A stretch of DNA of 64,000 nucleotides from an uncultured Muribaculaceae bacterium (GTDB taxonomy: Bacteria > Bacteroidota > Bacteroidia > Bacteroidales > Muribaculaceae): contig CAJUAF010000005.1 in NCBI GenBank assembly GCA_910584365.1, positions 1-64,000 on the forward strand, in the 5' to 3' direction. Position 1 is the stretch's first letter; every line of letters starts with the position of its first letter. The notes below the pieces were generated by a model. It was not told the DNA's origin, did no database searches, and saw nothing but the letters and a program-made list of their open reading frames with translations. The position numbers were made by a program, and so were the translations under genes. Below are positions 52,492-61,580 of this stretch, piece by piece.

Positions 52492-53760
52492 ATGGAACTT
52501 AAACGAGTAGTAGTAACCGGCATGGGAGCCATCACTCCCCTCGGCAACGATGTCGAGACAACATGGAAGAACGCCATCGACGGCGTTTCCGGTGCCGGCC
52601 CAATTACCCATTTCGACGCTTCCCTCTTCAAGACCCAGTTCGCCTGCGAGGTGAAGGGTTTTAACGGCGCCGACCATATCGACCGTAAGAAGCTCCGCCA
52701 GCTTGACCTCTACGCCCAGTACGCTCTGGTGGCTGCCCGTCAGGCCATGGCTGACTCCGGTCTCGACAAAGACGAAAATCTCAACCATAACCGCGTAGGC
52801 GTAATCGTTGCCGCAGGTATCGGCGGTCTTCACACTTTCGAAGAAGAAGCCGGATATTTCGCGATGAACGCTGACAAGGGTCCCAAATACAACCCCTTCT
52901 TCATCCCCAAGATGATTGCGGATATCGCCAGCGGCCATGTGTCGATGGAATACGGGCTCCACGGTCCCAACTACGGTGTGGTATCTGCCTGTGCCTCCTC
53001 CAACAACGCCATCATCGACGCTTTCAACCTTATCCGTCTCGGAAAGGCCGACGCCATGATCGCCGGCGGAGCCGAAGCAGCCATCTATCCCGCAGGTGTG
53101 GGCGGCTTCAACTCGATGCACGCCCTGTCGACCCGCAACGATTCCCCCGAGACAGCTTCCCGCCCCTTCTCCAAGAGCCGCGACGGCTTCGTGATCGGTG
53201 AAGGATCCGCAGTGCTGATTCTCGAGGAACTGGAACACGCAAAGGCCCGCGGCGCCAAGATATATGCCGAGGTAGCCGGCGGCGGTATGTCGGCTGATGC
53301 CTACCACCTGACAGCTACCCATCCCGAAGGACTGGGGGCTATCCTGTCGATGGAAAGCGCCCTTGAGGATGCCAACATGAAGCCCTCCGACATCGATTAT
53401 ATCAACGTACACGGCACTTCCACCCCCGTGGGCGATATCTCCGAAGTCAAGGCTATCGTCAAGGTGTTCGGCGACAGTGTCCATGACCTCAACATCTCCT
53501 CCACCAAGTCGATGACCGGCCACCTGCTCGGTGCCACCGGCGCCCTGGAAGCCATGTTCAGCATCCTGGCCTGCCAGAACGACATCGTTCCCCCCACCAT
53601 CAACCATGAGGAAGGGGACGAGGACGAGGAAATCGATTACTCGATCAACTTTACTTTCAACAAGGCCCAGAAGCGCCCCGTTCGCGCGGCTCTTTCCAAT
53701 GCCTTCGGTTTCGGCGGCCATAACGCTACCGTTATCGTCAAGAAGTACGAGGACAAATAA
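52492..53760 (+). CDS. fabF: 3-oxoacyl-ACP synthase II
   Basis: A 422-aa condensing enzyme that elongates acyl-ACP with malonyl-ACP. The active-site Cys167 is in VSACASSNNAI. The two catalytic His are in NVHGTSTPVGD and KSMTGHLLGATGALE, and the C-terminal NAFGFGGHNA is typical. It lies 131 nt after acpP. Confidence 0.96.
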   Translation: MELKRVVVTGMGAITPLGNDVETTWKNAIDGVSGAGPITHFDASLFKTQFACEVKGFNGADHIDRKKLRQLDLYAQYALVAARQAMADSGLDKDENLNHNRVGVIVAAGIGGLHTFEEEAGYFAMNADKGPKYNPFFIPKMIADIASGHVSMEYGLHGPNYGVVSACASSNNAIIDAFNLIRLGKADAMIAGGAEAAIYPAGVGGFNSMHALSTRNDSPETASRPFSKSRDGFVIGEGSAVLILEELEHAKARGAKIYAEVAGGGMSADAYHLTATHPEGLGAILSMESALEDANMKPSDIDYINVHGTSTPVGDISEVKAIVKVFGDSVHDLNISSTKSMTGHLLGATGALEAMFSILACQNDIVPPTINHEEGDEDEEIDYSINFTFNKAQKRPVRAALSNAFGFGGHNATVIVKKYEDK

Positions 53761-53798
53761 TCCACGCGATCCGACCGGTCGCGAATCAATCCATAAGT

Positions 53799-53855
53799 GC
53801 GGTGTGTCAAAATTCATAATTTTGGCACACCGCACTGTTTTTCGCCCGGATGGAT
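53799..53855. repeat. Dispersed palindrome copy F (after fabF)
   Basis: The palindrome at 53799-53833 begins GCGGTGTGTCAAAATTC and ends TTGGCACACCGC. The tail ACTGTTTTTCGCCCGGATGG lies to the right, opposite in orientation to copies A, C and E. It lies between fabF and the convergent kup gene. Confidence 0.85.
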
Positions 53856-53907
53856 CCACCCCTTTTTGCGTTTTGCGGGAGCGGGGAGAAGCTATGTGTC
53901 TGACTCC

Positions 53908-55893
53908 TCAGTTTCGGCTTATCGCCTTGTTTCCGTCCGGCTGGTCCGAGGCGGGGACAATCCGGCGGCGTGGGGTGCCGGTGGACAGGATAAGGGGGAC
54001 TTTCTCGGTGGAGATGTCCGAGGTGTCGAGGCCGAGGGCAGTGGGAGCGGTGACGCCGAGATGGCGCAGACGCTCATAAAGCGACATCAGGAAGCGGTCG
54101 CGCTGGCGGCAGTTGCTCGACGGGGAGAAGACGCGGTGAAGGATGATGAAGTGGAAGTCGCCGGGGATGCCGTGGGCCCGCAGTGAAGGATAGCCGGAAG
54201 TCAGGTCGACGCGCCCCTCTTTGACCAGATCTTCGATAATCTCGCGCAGATAGACGTTGACGCGCGGAGCGATACGGAATCCGAGCCGGAGACCGATGGA
54301 GAAAACGCGCCCGGGGATGAGATCGTCGACGGTGTATTCCATCGTGTAGGGTTCATCGGTGTATGACACGCGGATGAACCAGTAGTGGTCGGCGCGTTTG
54401 GGGCGCTTGTTGATGATGGAATAAAGAATTTTGGTCTCTATCAGGTCAGGGCTGTCGGAGAAACTGATATAGACGAGGTTGGAGGCCGTCTTGGGAATCT
54501 CCCGGTCTTCGCTTATACCGGCTATCAGGTTCAGTTCGGGCCGAATGTCCTTGTATTTCATATATCTTAGGCGTATGTTGCTGGCGTTGTACCAGATATA
54601 GATGACGGTTACAAGGGTGAGGGCTATGAGCATCGTGTACCAGCCTCCGTGGAAAAACTTAAAGAGGTTGGCCCAGAGGAATACCGATTCGATTCCGGCG
54701 AAGACCACGAAAAACATTACCGCTATCCAGCGCGGGAGGTTGCGGTGGCGCAGCCATACGGTAATCAGTACCGTAGTCATCAGCATGGTGATGGTGATGG
54801 CAAGTCCGTAGGCCCCCTCCATATTGGCTGACGTACCGAAGATAAGTACCGTGGCCACGCACCCCAGGAACAGACAGAGATTCACCGCCGGAATGTAGAG
54901 CTGTCCCTTGGCCGTGGAGGGATATTTGATTCTCAGACGGGGCCAGAATGTAAGGTTTATGGCCTCGGAGAAGATGGTGAAGGAACCGCTTATTAGTGCC
55001 TGCGAGGCGATGATGGAGGCTCCGGCCGACATGAAGATGCCTATCAGCACGAACCACTGCGGCATGATGCCGTAGAAAGGATTCACTCCCGAGGCTACGG
55101 CGTCCCGGTGGGCAAGAATCCAGGCCCCCTGGCCGAGATAGTTAAGCACGAGCATCACCTTGACGAACAGCCACGCCACGGAGATGTTCCACCTTCCGCA
55201 GTGTCCCAGGTCGGAATAGAGGGCCTCGGCTCCGGTGGTACATAGGAATACGGCCCCCAGCACCAGGAACCATCCCGGATATTCGGTGAGAATTTCGACG
55301 GCATACCAGGGATTGAACGCTTTCAGGATTGCGGGATAATATCCGATGTTGCATACACCCAGGACGCCGAGCATAAGGAACCAGGCGAGCATGAACGGGC
55401 CGAAGCATCGCCCGATCGCCGAGGTGCCGAACCGCTGTGCGAAGAAAATCAGGGCTATAATCACCAGCGTAAGGGGGATGACCGGCGGGTCGGCCATCAC
55501 GGAGGAAAGTCCTTCGATGGAAGTGGTTACGGTGATGGCCGGGGTAATGACGCCGTCAGCGATAAGCGTGGCCGCTCCCAGAGCCGCCACCAGGTAGAGC
55601 CAGCGTCTCCCCTTCTGCTTCACCAGGGAATAGAGAGCCAGGATACCCCCTTCACCCTTGTTGTCGGCCCGCAGGGCGATAAGTACATATTTTACGGTCG
55701 TCTGCAGTGTCAGCGTCCAGAAAACCAGCGATACTGCCCCCAGGATATAATCGGCATCATAGCCGGGGGTTACCCCGCAGATTGTCTTCATGACGTACAG
55801 AGGTGAGGTCCCGATGTCTCCGAAGACGATACCGAGAGTGACGAGCAGCCCAAGGGCCGAGACTTTACGCATGGATTGTGTTGACTGTGACAT
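53908..55893 (-). CDS. kup: KUP-family potassium transporter
   Basis: A 661-aa potassium/proton symporter. The N-terminal GIVFGDIGTSPLYVMKTI is the KUP signature. Then come about twelve membrane segments (GVITPAITVTTSIEGLSS, WFVLIGIFMSAGASIIASQAL) and a soluble C-terminal domain of ~200 residues. Length matches the family. It ends at palindrome copy F, and no regulatory K-sensor gene is adjacent. Confidence 0.93.
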   Translation of the reverse strand: MSQSTQSMRKVSALGLLVTLGIVFGDIGTSPLYVMKTICGVTPGYDADYILGAVSLVFWTLTLQTTVKYVLIALRADNKGEGGILALYSLVKQKGRRWLYLVAALGAATLIADGVITPAITVTTSIEGLSSVMADPPVIPLTLVIIALIFFAQRFGTSAIGRCFGPFMLAWFLMLGVLGVCNIGYYPAILKAFNPWYAVEILTEYPGWFLVLGAVFLCTTGAEALYSDLGHCGRWNISVAWLFVKVMLVLNYLGQGAWILAHRDAVASGVNPFYGIMPQWFVLIGIFMSAGASIIASQALISGSFTIFSEAINLTFWPRLRIKYPSTAKGQLYIPAVNLCLFLGCVATVLIFGTSANMEGAYGLAITITMLMTTVLITVWLRHRNLPRWIAVMFFVVFAGIESVFLWANLFKFFHGGWYTMLIALTLVTVIYIWYNASNIRLRYMKYKDIRPELNLIAGISEDREIPKTASNLVYISFSDSPDLIETKILYSIINKRPKRADHYWFIRVSYTDEPYTMEYTVDDLIPGRVFSIGLRLGFRIAPRVNVYLREIIEDLVKEGRVDLTSGYPSLRAHGIPGDFHFIILHRVFSPSSNCRQRDRFLMSLYERLRHLGVTAPTALGLDTSDISTEKVPLILSTGTPRRRIVPASDQPDGNKAISRN

Positions 55894-55968
55894 ATACTGT
55901 ATGCTTACAGAATAAAAAACGTCCTGGTCCGATATTTGTTGTTATTCAAGGGATAAAGTTTGCCGTAT

Positions 55969-55999
55969 TTTGCAGTTTCGCGGAATAGTGTTATATTTG
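55969..55999 (+). promoter_or_regulatory. Promoter of the endonuclease I gene
   Basis: -33 TTTG (55969-55972), 19-nt spacer, -7 TATATTTG (55992-55999). A consensus Bacteroidetes promoter. Confidence 0.7.
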
Positions 56000-56022
56000 C
56001 AGTCCATGAAAAAACCGATCGC

Positions 56023-57585
56023 ATGACAGACAGATTCAAGACAATACTTGCCGCGGGCGCCATTGGCGCGTGCGGCCTTGCGGCGACAGCCCGCATTCCC
56101 CTGGACTATTACGCTCCCCTGGACGGCCTGTCCGGCCGCGAACTCAAGCAGGCCATACATGAAATCACTTCCTCCGACGTGAAAATGCTTAAATACGGCG
56201 GCCGGGGAAATGCATATACCTGGTGGGGTTTCTATATTACCGACCGTACCGAAGACGGTCATGTCCGCGACCGCTATTCCCCCGGAATTTTCGATTTCGC
56301 CGAGCGCGGGACGGCTACTTCGGGGATGAATATCGAACACTCTTTTCCGAAAAGCTGGTGGGGCGGAGCCGAGAACAACGCCTATAAGGACCTGTTCAAC
56401 CTGATGCCCTGCGAAGCGACAATCAACAACCACAAGAGCAACTACCCGATGGGGCCCGTGGATACGGAATGGCGCGGCAACGGCGTCACCTCCGTGGGCT
56501 GGAAAGCAGGAGATTCCCAGGAGGCCAAACTCCGTTACTGGGAACCCGCCGACAACTGGAAGGGGGACTTCGCCCGGGGATATCTCTATATGGCCACCGC
56601 CTATCAGGATTTTACCTGGAGCGGTGATCAGGCCGTGCGTATCCTTGACACCAACGCTTATCCTACGCTACAGGAGTGGGCCTATACCCTCTACCTCGAC
56701 TGGGCGGAGGCTGACCCCGTGGACGCCATCGAGACCGTGCGCAACAACGACGTGGAGCGGATGCAGGGGAACCGAAACCCCTTTGTGGATTTCCCGAACC
56801 TGGCGCAATACGTGTGGGGCGACTCCGTGGGTGTCCCCTTCCGTCCTCTGACTTCCGTAAAAAGCCAGGAATTCACCGGCGGAGGCACGATCGGTCAGAA
56901 TTCGGCAGAACTGAAGGAGATTTACACCAATACTTTCTTAGGGGACGAGGGTAACTGCACGATAACCCTCGACGAAGGTTCCGCTTCGGGAATCCGCGTG
57001 TGGTACAATGACGCACAATATGGATGGAAAGCCTCCGGCTCACGCGGCAGCGGCAGCAATCTGACCCGCTATCAGACCGGCTCGACCCTTTGGCTCCCCG
57101 AGCTGGACCTTACGGGATATAAGTCGGCTTCGGTGACGTTTGAACACGCTGCCAATTTCGTGGAAGTCCCCTCGGATGTCCTGAGTCTTGAAGTCCTCAT
57201 CCAGGATGAAGCCCCGGCGTTCCGCGCGGAAGCCGGAGCGGCGGCTCCCCACGTACAGCGCTGGCCGCTGGGAATCAACTGGGACTTTGTCAAGTCCGGT
57301 ACCGTGGACCTTACGCCTTTCTGCGGCCATCGCCTGAAAGTAGGATTCCACTACACTTCCACAACCTCCGAGGCAGCCGTGTGGGAAATCAAGAACCTTG
57401 CGGTCACCGGCGAGGCCGGCGAGGCGGGAATCGAGTTCATCGAGCAGGATATGCTTGACAGCGAGGATAGCGCCCCGGAGGAATACTATACTATCGACGG
57501 ACGCCGGATATTCTCCCCCGAGGATATGCGCGGCCTGGTTATCGTGCGCCGCGGAAGCCACGTCTCCAAGCGTTATATTCCCTGA
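56023..57585 (+). CDS. Secreted endonuclease I family nuclease
   Basis: A 520-aa exported nuclease. The N-terminus is a signal peptide (MTDRFKTILAAGAIGACGLA). The EndA/NucM-type bba-metal core is seen as GMNIEHSFPKSWWGG (general base His106) and DLFNLMPCEATINNHKSNYP. A beta-sandwich-like region follows from about residue 300 (SGIRVWYNDAQYGWKASGSRG) and ends in the shared tail (YYTIDGRRI ... IVRRGSHVSKRYIP). It probably degrades extracellular DNA for nutrition. The start at 56023 is downstream of the consensus promoter, so the longer frame from 55960 is excluded. Confidence 0.88.
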   Translation: MTDRFKTILAAGAIGACGLAATARIPLDYYAPLDGLSGRELKQAIHEITSSDVKMLKYGGRGNAYTWWGFYITDRTEDGHVRDRYSPGIFDFAERGTATSGMNIEHSFPKSWWGGAENNAYKDLFNLMPCEATINNHKSNYPMGPVDTEWRGNGVTSVGWKAGDSQEAKLRYWEPADNWKGDFARGYLYMATAYQDFTWSGDQAVRILDTNAYPTLQEWAYTLYLDWAEADPVDAIETVRNNDVERMQGNRNPFVDFPNLAQYVWGDSVGVPFRPLTSVKSQEFTGGGTIGQNSAELKEIYTNTFLGDEGNCTITLDEGSASGIRVWYNDAQYGWKASGSRGSGSNLTRYQTGSTLWLPELDLTGYKSASVTFEHAANFVEVPSDVLSLEVLIQDEAPAFRAEAGAAAPHVQRWPLGINWDFVKSGTVDLTPFCGHRLKVGFHYTSTTSEAAVWEIKNLAVTGEAGEAGIEFIEQDMLDSEDSAPEEYYTIDGRRIFSPEDMRGLVIVRRGSHVSKRYIP

Positions 57586-57687
57586 TGAGGCACTCCCGGC
57601 TCCCTGGGATTTACCCTTGAAGGGCCGGGGAGGCTACAATCCTGCAAAAATTAACAGGAAAAGGATGGAAATTCGGTAAAAAACCAT

Positions 57688-57695
57688 TACTTTTG
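57688..57695 (+). promoter_or_regulatory. -7 box upstream of the ferredoxin gene
   Basis: TACTTTTG fits TAnnTTTG, about 100 bp before the start. No clear -33. Confidence 0.4.
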
Positions 57696-57794
57696 CACAG
57701 TGGTTTGCACCCTGGCCCGGCGCCGGGGCGCGCCCCTGTCACTTGAAGAACTTACGTTTTTTGAAAATATAAACATTAATTATTTTAACTGACA

Positions 57795-57965
57795 ATGGCT
57801 TACGTAATTACCGACAAGTGTGTCGCCTGTGGCACCTGTCTGCCCAACTGCCCCGTAGAGGCTATTTCTGAAGGTGATATCTACCACATCGATCCCGATA
57901 CCTGCATCGAGTGTGGCACTTGCGCCGAGGTTTGCCCCTCCGACGCTATCATCCCCGGCGAATAA
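57795..57965 (+). CDS. 2[4Fe-4S] ferredoxin
   Basis: A 56-aa clostridial-type ferredoxin with two complete cluster motifs: CVACGTCLPNCP (Cys9-Cys19) and CIECGTCAEVCP (Cys37-Cys47), each CxxCxxCxxxCP. It is a low-potential electron carrier and a plausible acceptor for oxoacid oxidoreductases such as the iorAB product. It is a single-gene unit with its own terminator. Confidence 0.96.
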   Translation: MAYVITDKCVACGTCLPNCPVEAISEGDIYHIDPDTCIECGTCAEVCPSDAIIPGE

Positions 57966-58012
57966 ATCCCGCGTTCCAGCCCGTCCGGCCCCATGCCGGC
58001 GCCAGCTGATAA

Positions 58013-58068
58013 AAAACAATGCCATCCGGACATCGGCCTTTCAGCCGCCATCCGGATGGCATTGTTTT
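58013..58068. terminator. Bidirectional terminator
   Basis: Perfect 18-bp inverted repeat AAAACAATGCCATCCGGA (58013-58030) and its complement (58051-58068), between the ferredoxin gene and convergent DUF4831. Confidence 0.85.
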
Positions 58069-58082
58069 CGTCTGGAAAATGG

Positions 58083-59186
58083 TTACTGGGGGGCGGCTCC
58101 CTGGCGGGCGATGGCGCCGGTGGCGGGATTGTAGATCACGAAAACCGGAGCTTTGCGGTCGGTGAAGGAATTGGGGGCCAGGCCGTAGATGATACCTAAC
58201 TGGGCGATGTCGAGGCGGTCCGTCGCCACGGTCTTTCCGTCATACACCACCGACGCTTCCATCTGGCCGGGGATGCGGTAGGGGACGCCGTTCCTGGGGA
58301 ACGTAAGCTGCTGGCCTTTTTCGTTGACGGGAAGTTCGCCGCGGGCCGTCACCGACATATCCAGGTAGACCGGATCGCCGGAGAGGTCGCCGGAGTCCAC
58401 GATGCCGTCCACCGCGGATATTCGGCAGACGATGACGCGCCCTTTGTCCTCGGCCTCGACAGCCGCAGGGTCAACGGTGAAAGTCTCGACCTGGGTGGAT
58501 ACGGAGGTGGTGCCGACGAACATCGCCATCAGCGCGTCCTCCTGGGCCTGGAGATTGTCGAGCATCAGCTGGAGCGATTCTCCGTCGGGGGGCATCGTGT
58601 CAGCCTGTCCCGAAATCAGTTCGCCGCGGGTCTGACGTATGGCGAAAATAGCCTGGGCGGCCAGTTCGGCTTTCTTGGCGGTGGACTGGCTCTGGAGCAT
58701 CTCCTCGCTGATTACCTGGCGCGCAGCCGGAGTTTCGAGCGGAGTGGGGCCTGCCTTGTGGGCTTCCGGCAGAGCGCGGAGGTCCCGCTTGAAGACCTCC
58801 TCGGTGTTGATGGCCAGGGGGATTCCGGCGTCGTCGAGCATAACAGTCACCGGGTTACCTGGTTTGAATTGGATGGAGTAGACTTCATCCTGGTCCTGGA
58901 TGCCGTGGGTCGAAACGGAAGCCGAAAGAAGTGTGGCCGAATGGGACTCCTTTGTAATGGGGTTGTTGATGTTCAGATATTTGGGAGCGTACTTATAGAA
59001 CTCGCCGGGTTTCCTGACGGTAATCTGTGCCTCGACCGTAACGTCGATCATCGTCTTCGGCAGCGAATAGACAAGGGCGTATTCGTTGGCTTTCGTTGCG
59101 GTGATGCGTTTGGCCGTCTGGGCGCCGGCGCTGAGGAGAGTCAGCGCGGCGGCGGTTGTCAGGATGATTCGTCTGGGTGTATTCAT
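58083..59186 (-). CDS. DUF4831 family secreted protein
   Basis: A 367-aa exported protein of a Bacteroidetes family of unknown function. The signal peptide is MNTPRRIILTTAAALTLLSAGA. The body begins ANEYALVYSLPKTMIDVTVEA, the DUF4831 hallmark, and continues as beta-rich sequence with a central helical stretch (about 150-210). The start is ATG 59186; the longer frame overlaps nnr. It follows nnr after 14 nt and is probably co-transcribed. Confidence 0.88.
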   Translation of the reverse strand: MNTPRRIILTTAAALTLLSAGAQTAKRITATKANEYALVYSLPKTMIDVTVEAQITVRKPGEFYKYAPKYLNINNPITKESHSATLLSASVSTHGIQDQDEVYSIQFKPGNPVTVMLDDAGIPLAINTEEVFKRDLRALPEAHKAGPTPLETPAARQVISEEMLQSQSTAKKAELAAQAIFAIRQTRGELISGQADTMPPDGESLQLMLDNLQAQEDALMAMFVGTTSVSTQVETFTVDPAAVEAEDKGRVIVCRISAVDGIVDSGDLSGDPVYLDMSVTARGELPVNEKGQQLTFPRNGVPYRIPGQMEASVVYDGKTVATDRLDIAQLGIIYGLAPNSFTDRKAPVFVIYNPATGAIARQGAAPQ

Positions 59187-59200
59187 CGTCGGAAGGTGTG

Positions 59201-60718
59201 TCAGTTCATTGTCTCGCGTATGGCTTTGCCGATATTGGCGGCGATGTCGGAGGCTGTGACGCCGTATTCCCCCTGCTCGGCCTGGGCCATCTCGCCGGCG
59301 ACTCCGTGGATATATACGGCGATAATCGAGGCTATTTCGGGGGGATAGCCCTGAGCCATCATCGACAGGAGAAGACCAGTCAGCACATCGCCGCTTCCGG
59401 CGGTCGCCATCCCGGGGCATCCCGAGGAGTTGAAATAAATCTTGCCGTCGGGGCGCACTATCGCCGTGAAATGTCCTTTGAGGATAATCAGGATATTATA
59501 GTACTTTGCCATCTCGATAGCCTTGCGCAGACGGGCCTCCGAGGAGGGCTGCGGGCCGAACATCCGGTCGAATTCTCCGGCGTGGGGGGTCATTACCGAG
59601 AGGATGGGGATATTGTTGAGAATCGTCGGGCGCAGGGCGATGCAGTTCAGGGCGTCTGCGTCGAGGATCACCGGCTTGTCGATGCTCGACAGGAAATCCT
59701 CCAGGGCCTTGACCGTCATTTCGTTGGTCCCGATGCCGGGACCGATGGCTATGGCCGAGAAGTCCCGTTCGGGATGGATTTCCGTCAGCTGGTGTTCGCC
59801 GCGGTTGGCGCGGTACATGGCTTCGGGGACGGCGGTCTGGAGAATCTCGTAGCCGCACTTGGGGGCGCTTACGGTCAGCTTGCCCAGGCCGCCGCGCATG
59901 GCTCCGCGGGCCGCCAGGACGGCGGCGCCCATCATGCCGTAGCTGCCGGCATAGAGGATCGCCGAGCCGAAATCGTTCTTGGAGGCGAACTCCTTGCGGT
60001 GGCGCAGGCGGCGGTGGATGTCGCGCTTCTCCACCAGGCAGAATTCCGCCGGCAGGGAGGAGATTGCCTGCTGGCTAAGGCCCACGTCAAGCACTTTCCA
60101 CTCTCCGATTAACTCGGCGTTGTCGGGGATGAAGAAACACAGGCGAGGGAACTGGATGGCCAGCGTCAGGGTGGCGTGGACGGTGTTGCGGTTGATGATG
60201 CGGGGATTCCAGTCTCCGAACATTCCCGAAGGGAGGTCGATGGAGACCACCGTCGGATGCTCGTCGTTGATATAGTTCACCAGCGACTGGAAGCCGCCCC
60301 GGAGTTCCTCGCGCAGTCCGGCGCCGAACAGTCCGTCGACCACCAGGTGGCTCGAGGTGATTTCCGGCGGGGTGAAGCGGTTGGTGACCTCGTGGAAATC
60401 TATGTCGGGAACGGCGTCAAGCAGGCGGTCGCGCGCTCCGGCACATTCTCCCGACAGCTTGTCGCCGCCTATATTGAAAAGATAGACCGCCGGATGAAAG
60501 CCGTGGTCATAGAGAAGTCTGGCCGTAGCCAGGGCGTCGGCCCCGTTGTTACCAGGACCGGCAAAAACGATTGTCGGCTTCGACGGGCGCCAGCGCGCCG
60601 CTATCTCGTCAGCCACCCCTTCGGCCACGCGCTCGATGATTTCGCCGGGGGGGATCCCCTCGGTCTCGATGGTGTGGCGCTCGATGGTCCGTATCTGCTC
60701 GTTGGTAAATAGTTTCAT
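59201..60718 (-). CDS. nnr: Bifunctional NAD(P)H-hydrate epimerase / ADP-dependent dehydratase
   Basis: A 505-aa fusion enzyme that repairs hydrated NAD(P)H. The N-terminal YjeF_N epimerase (about 1-215) shows FAGPGNNGADALATARLL and VVDGLFGAGLRE. The C-terminal carbohydrate-kinase-like dehydratase (about 225-505) shows GSYGMMGAAVLAARGAMRGG, IGPGIGTN and the catalytic MATAGSGDVLTGLL. The start is ATG 60718 (MKLFTNEQI). Confidence 0.95.
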   Translation of the reverse strand: MKLFTNEQIRTIERHTIETEGIPPGEIIERVAEGVADEIAARWRPSKPTIVFAGPGNNGADALATARLLYDHGFHPAVYLFNIGGDKLSGECAGARDRLLDAVPDIDFHEVTNRFTPPEITSSHLVVDGLFGAGLREELRGGFQSLVNYINDEHPTVVSIDLPSGMFGDWNPRIINRNTVHATLTLAIQFPRLCFFIPDNAELIGEWKVLDVGLSQQAISSLPAEFCLVEKRDIHRRLRHRKEFASKNDFGSAILYAGSYGMMGAAVLAARGAMRGGLGKLTVSAPKCGYEILQTAVPEAMYRANRGEHQLTEIHPERDFSAIAIGPGIGTNEMTVKALEDFLSSIDKPVILDADALNCIALRPTILNNIPILSVMTPHAGEFDRMFGPQPSSEARLRKAIEMAKYYNILIILKGHFTAIVRPDGKIYFNSSGCPGMATAGSGDVLTGLLLSMMAQGYPPEIASIIAVYIHGVAGEMAQAEQGEYGVTASDIAANIGKAIRETMN

Positions 60719-60889
60719 TATGAGTACAAAATTACAGCTTTTTGGCGTAATCTTCAAGAATCCGCCCTAAAAAAGAGCCGTCTCCGATCTGCTTTCTATC
60801 CTCCGTTAAGTTTTTTTATCGTGATGTCTGCGCCGCTACGGAGAAAAGGGGCACAAAACGTATCGATGTAAAAAGTTTCGGCACCTTAT

Positions 60890-60921
60890 TTTGGCAAGTG
60901 ACAAAAAAATGTTTAATTTTG
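60890..60921 (+). promoter_or_regulatory. Promoter of hpt
   Basis: -33 TTTG (60890-60893), 20-nt spacer, -7 TAATTTTG (60914-60921), 18 nt before ATG 60940. Confidence 0.65.
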
Positions 60922-60939
60922 CACAATTATTCCATCCTG

Positions 60940-61485
60940 ATGAAAGAAGTCACTTATAACGGGCTGACTTTCCAGCCCTATATTCTCAAAGAGAAAATCG
61001 ACGCCCGCGTCAAGGAGTTGGCCAAGACCATCACTGAAGACTGCCGCGGAAAGCGTCCGCTGTTCATCTGTGTGCTTAACGGAGCGTTTCCGTTCGCCTC
61101 GGACCTCTTCCGCGAAGTGGAGACCGATGCCGAAATCACCTTCATCCGTCTCAAAAGCTACGAAGGGACCTCGACCACCGGTGTGGTCAAGGAAATCATG
61201 GGCCTGGGAGAGGATATAAAGGACCGCACGGTAATCGTCGTGGAGGACATTGTCGACACGGGCCATACGATCAAGCGTCTGGTCGATGACCTGCGCCGCC
61301 GCCAGCCCGCCGAGCTGAAAATCGCCACGCTGCTGTTCAAGCCCGAATCGCTCCAGTGCGACATCAAGCCCGACTATGTCGGATTCGCGATTCCGCCGAA
61401 GTTTATCATCGGTTTCGGCCTCGACCTTGACGGCCTGGCACGCAACCTGAAGGATATCTACGTGCTGAAAGAACAGGCTGACTGA
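60940..61485 (+). CDS. hpt: Hypoxanthine phosphoribosyltransferase
   Basis: A 181-aa purine salvage enzyme that joins hypoxanthine or guanine to PRPP. The PRPP-binding loop is VVEDIVDTGHTIKRL (around residue 105), with VLNGAFPFASDLFR upstream and KSYEGTSTTG as the flexible loop. The start at 60940 (MKEVTYNG) is chosen because the -7 box lies within the longer frame. Confidence 0.94.
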   Translation: MKEVTYNGLTFQPYILKEKIDARVKELAKTITEDCRGKRPLFICVLNGAFPFASDLFREVETDAEITFIRLKSYEGTSTTGVVKEIMGLGEDIKDRTVIVVEDIVDTGHTIKRLVDDLRRRQPAELKIATLLFKPESLQCDIKPDYVGFAIPPKFIIGFGLDLDGLARNLKDIYVLKEQAD

Positions 61486-61580
61486 TTCCCGGGACAGGGA
61501 TAGACAGGCGTGTGTATGGCCCGCGCCCCCGGCGGCCGCTGTAATTCTAAGGATTAAAGAAGATATTGTTACAACCGTTT

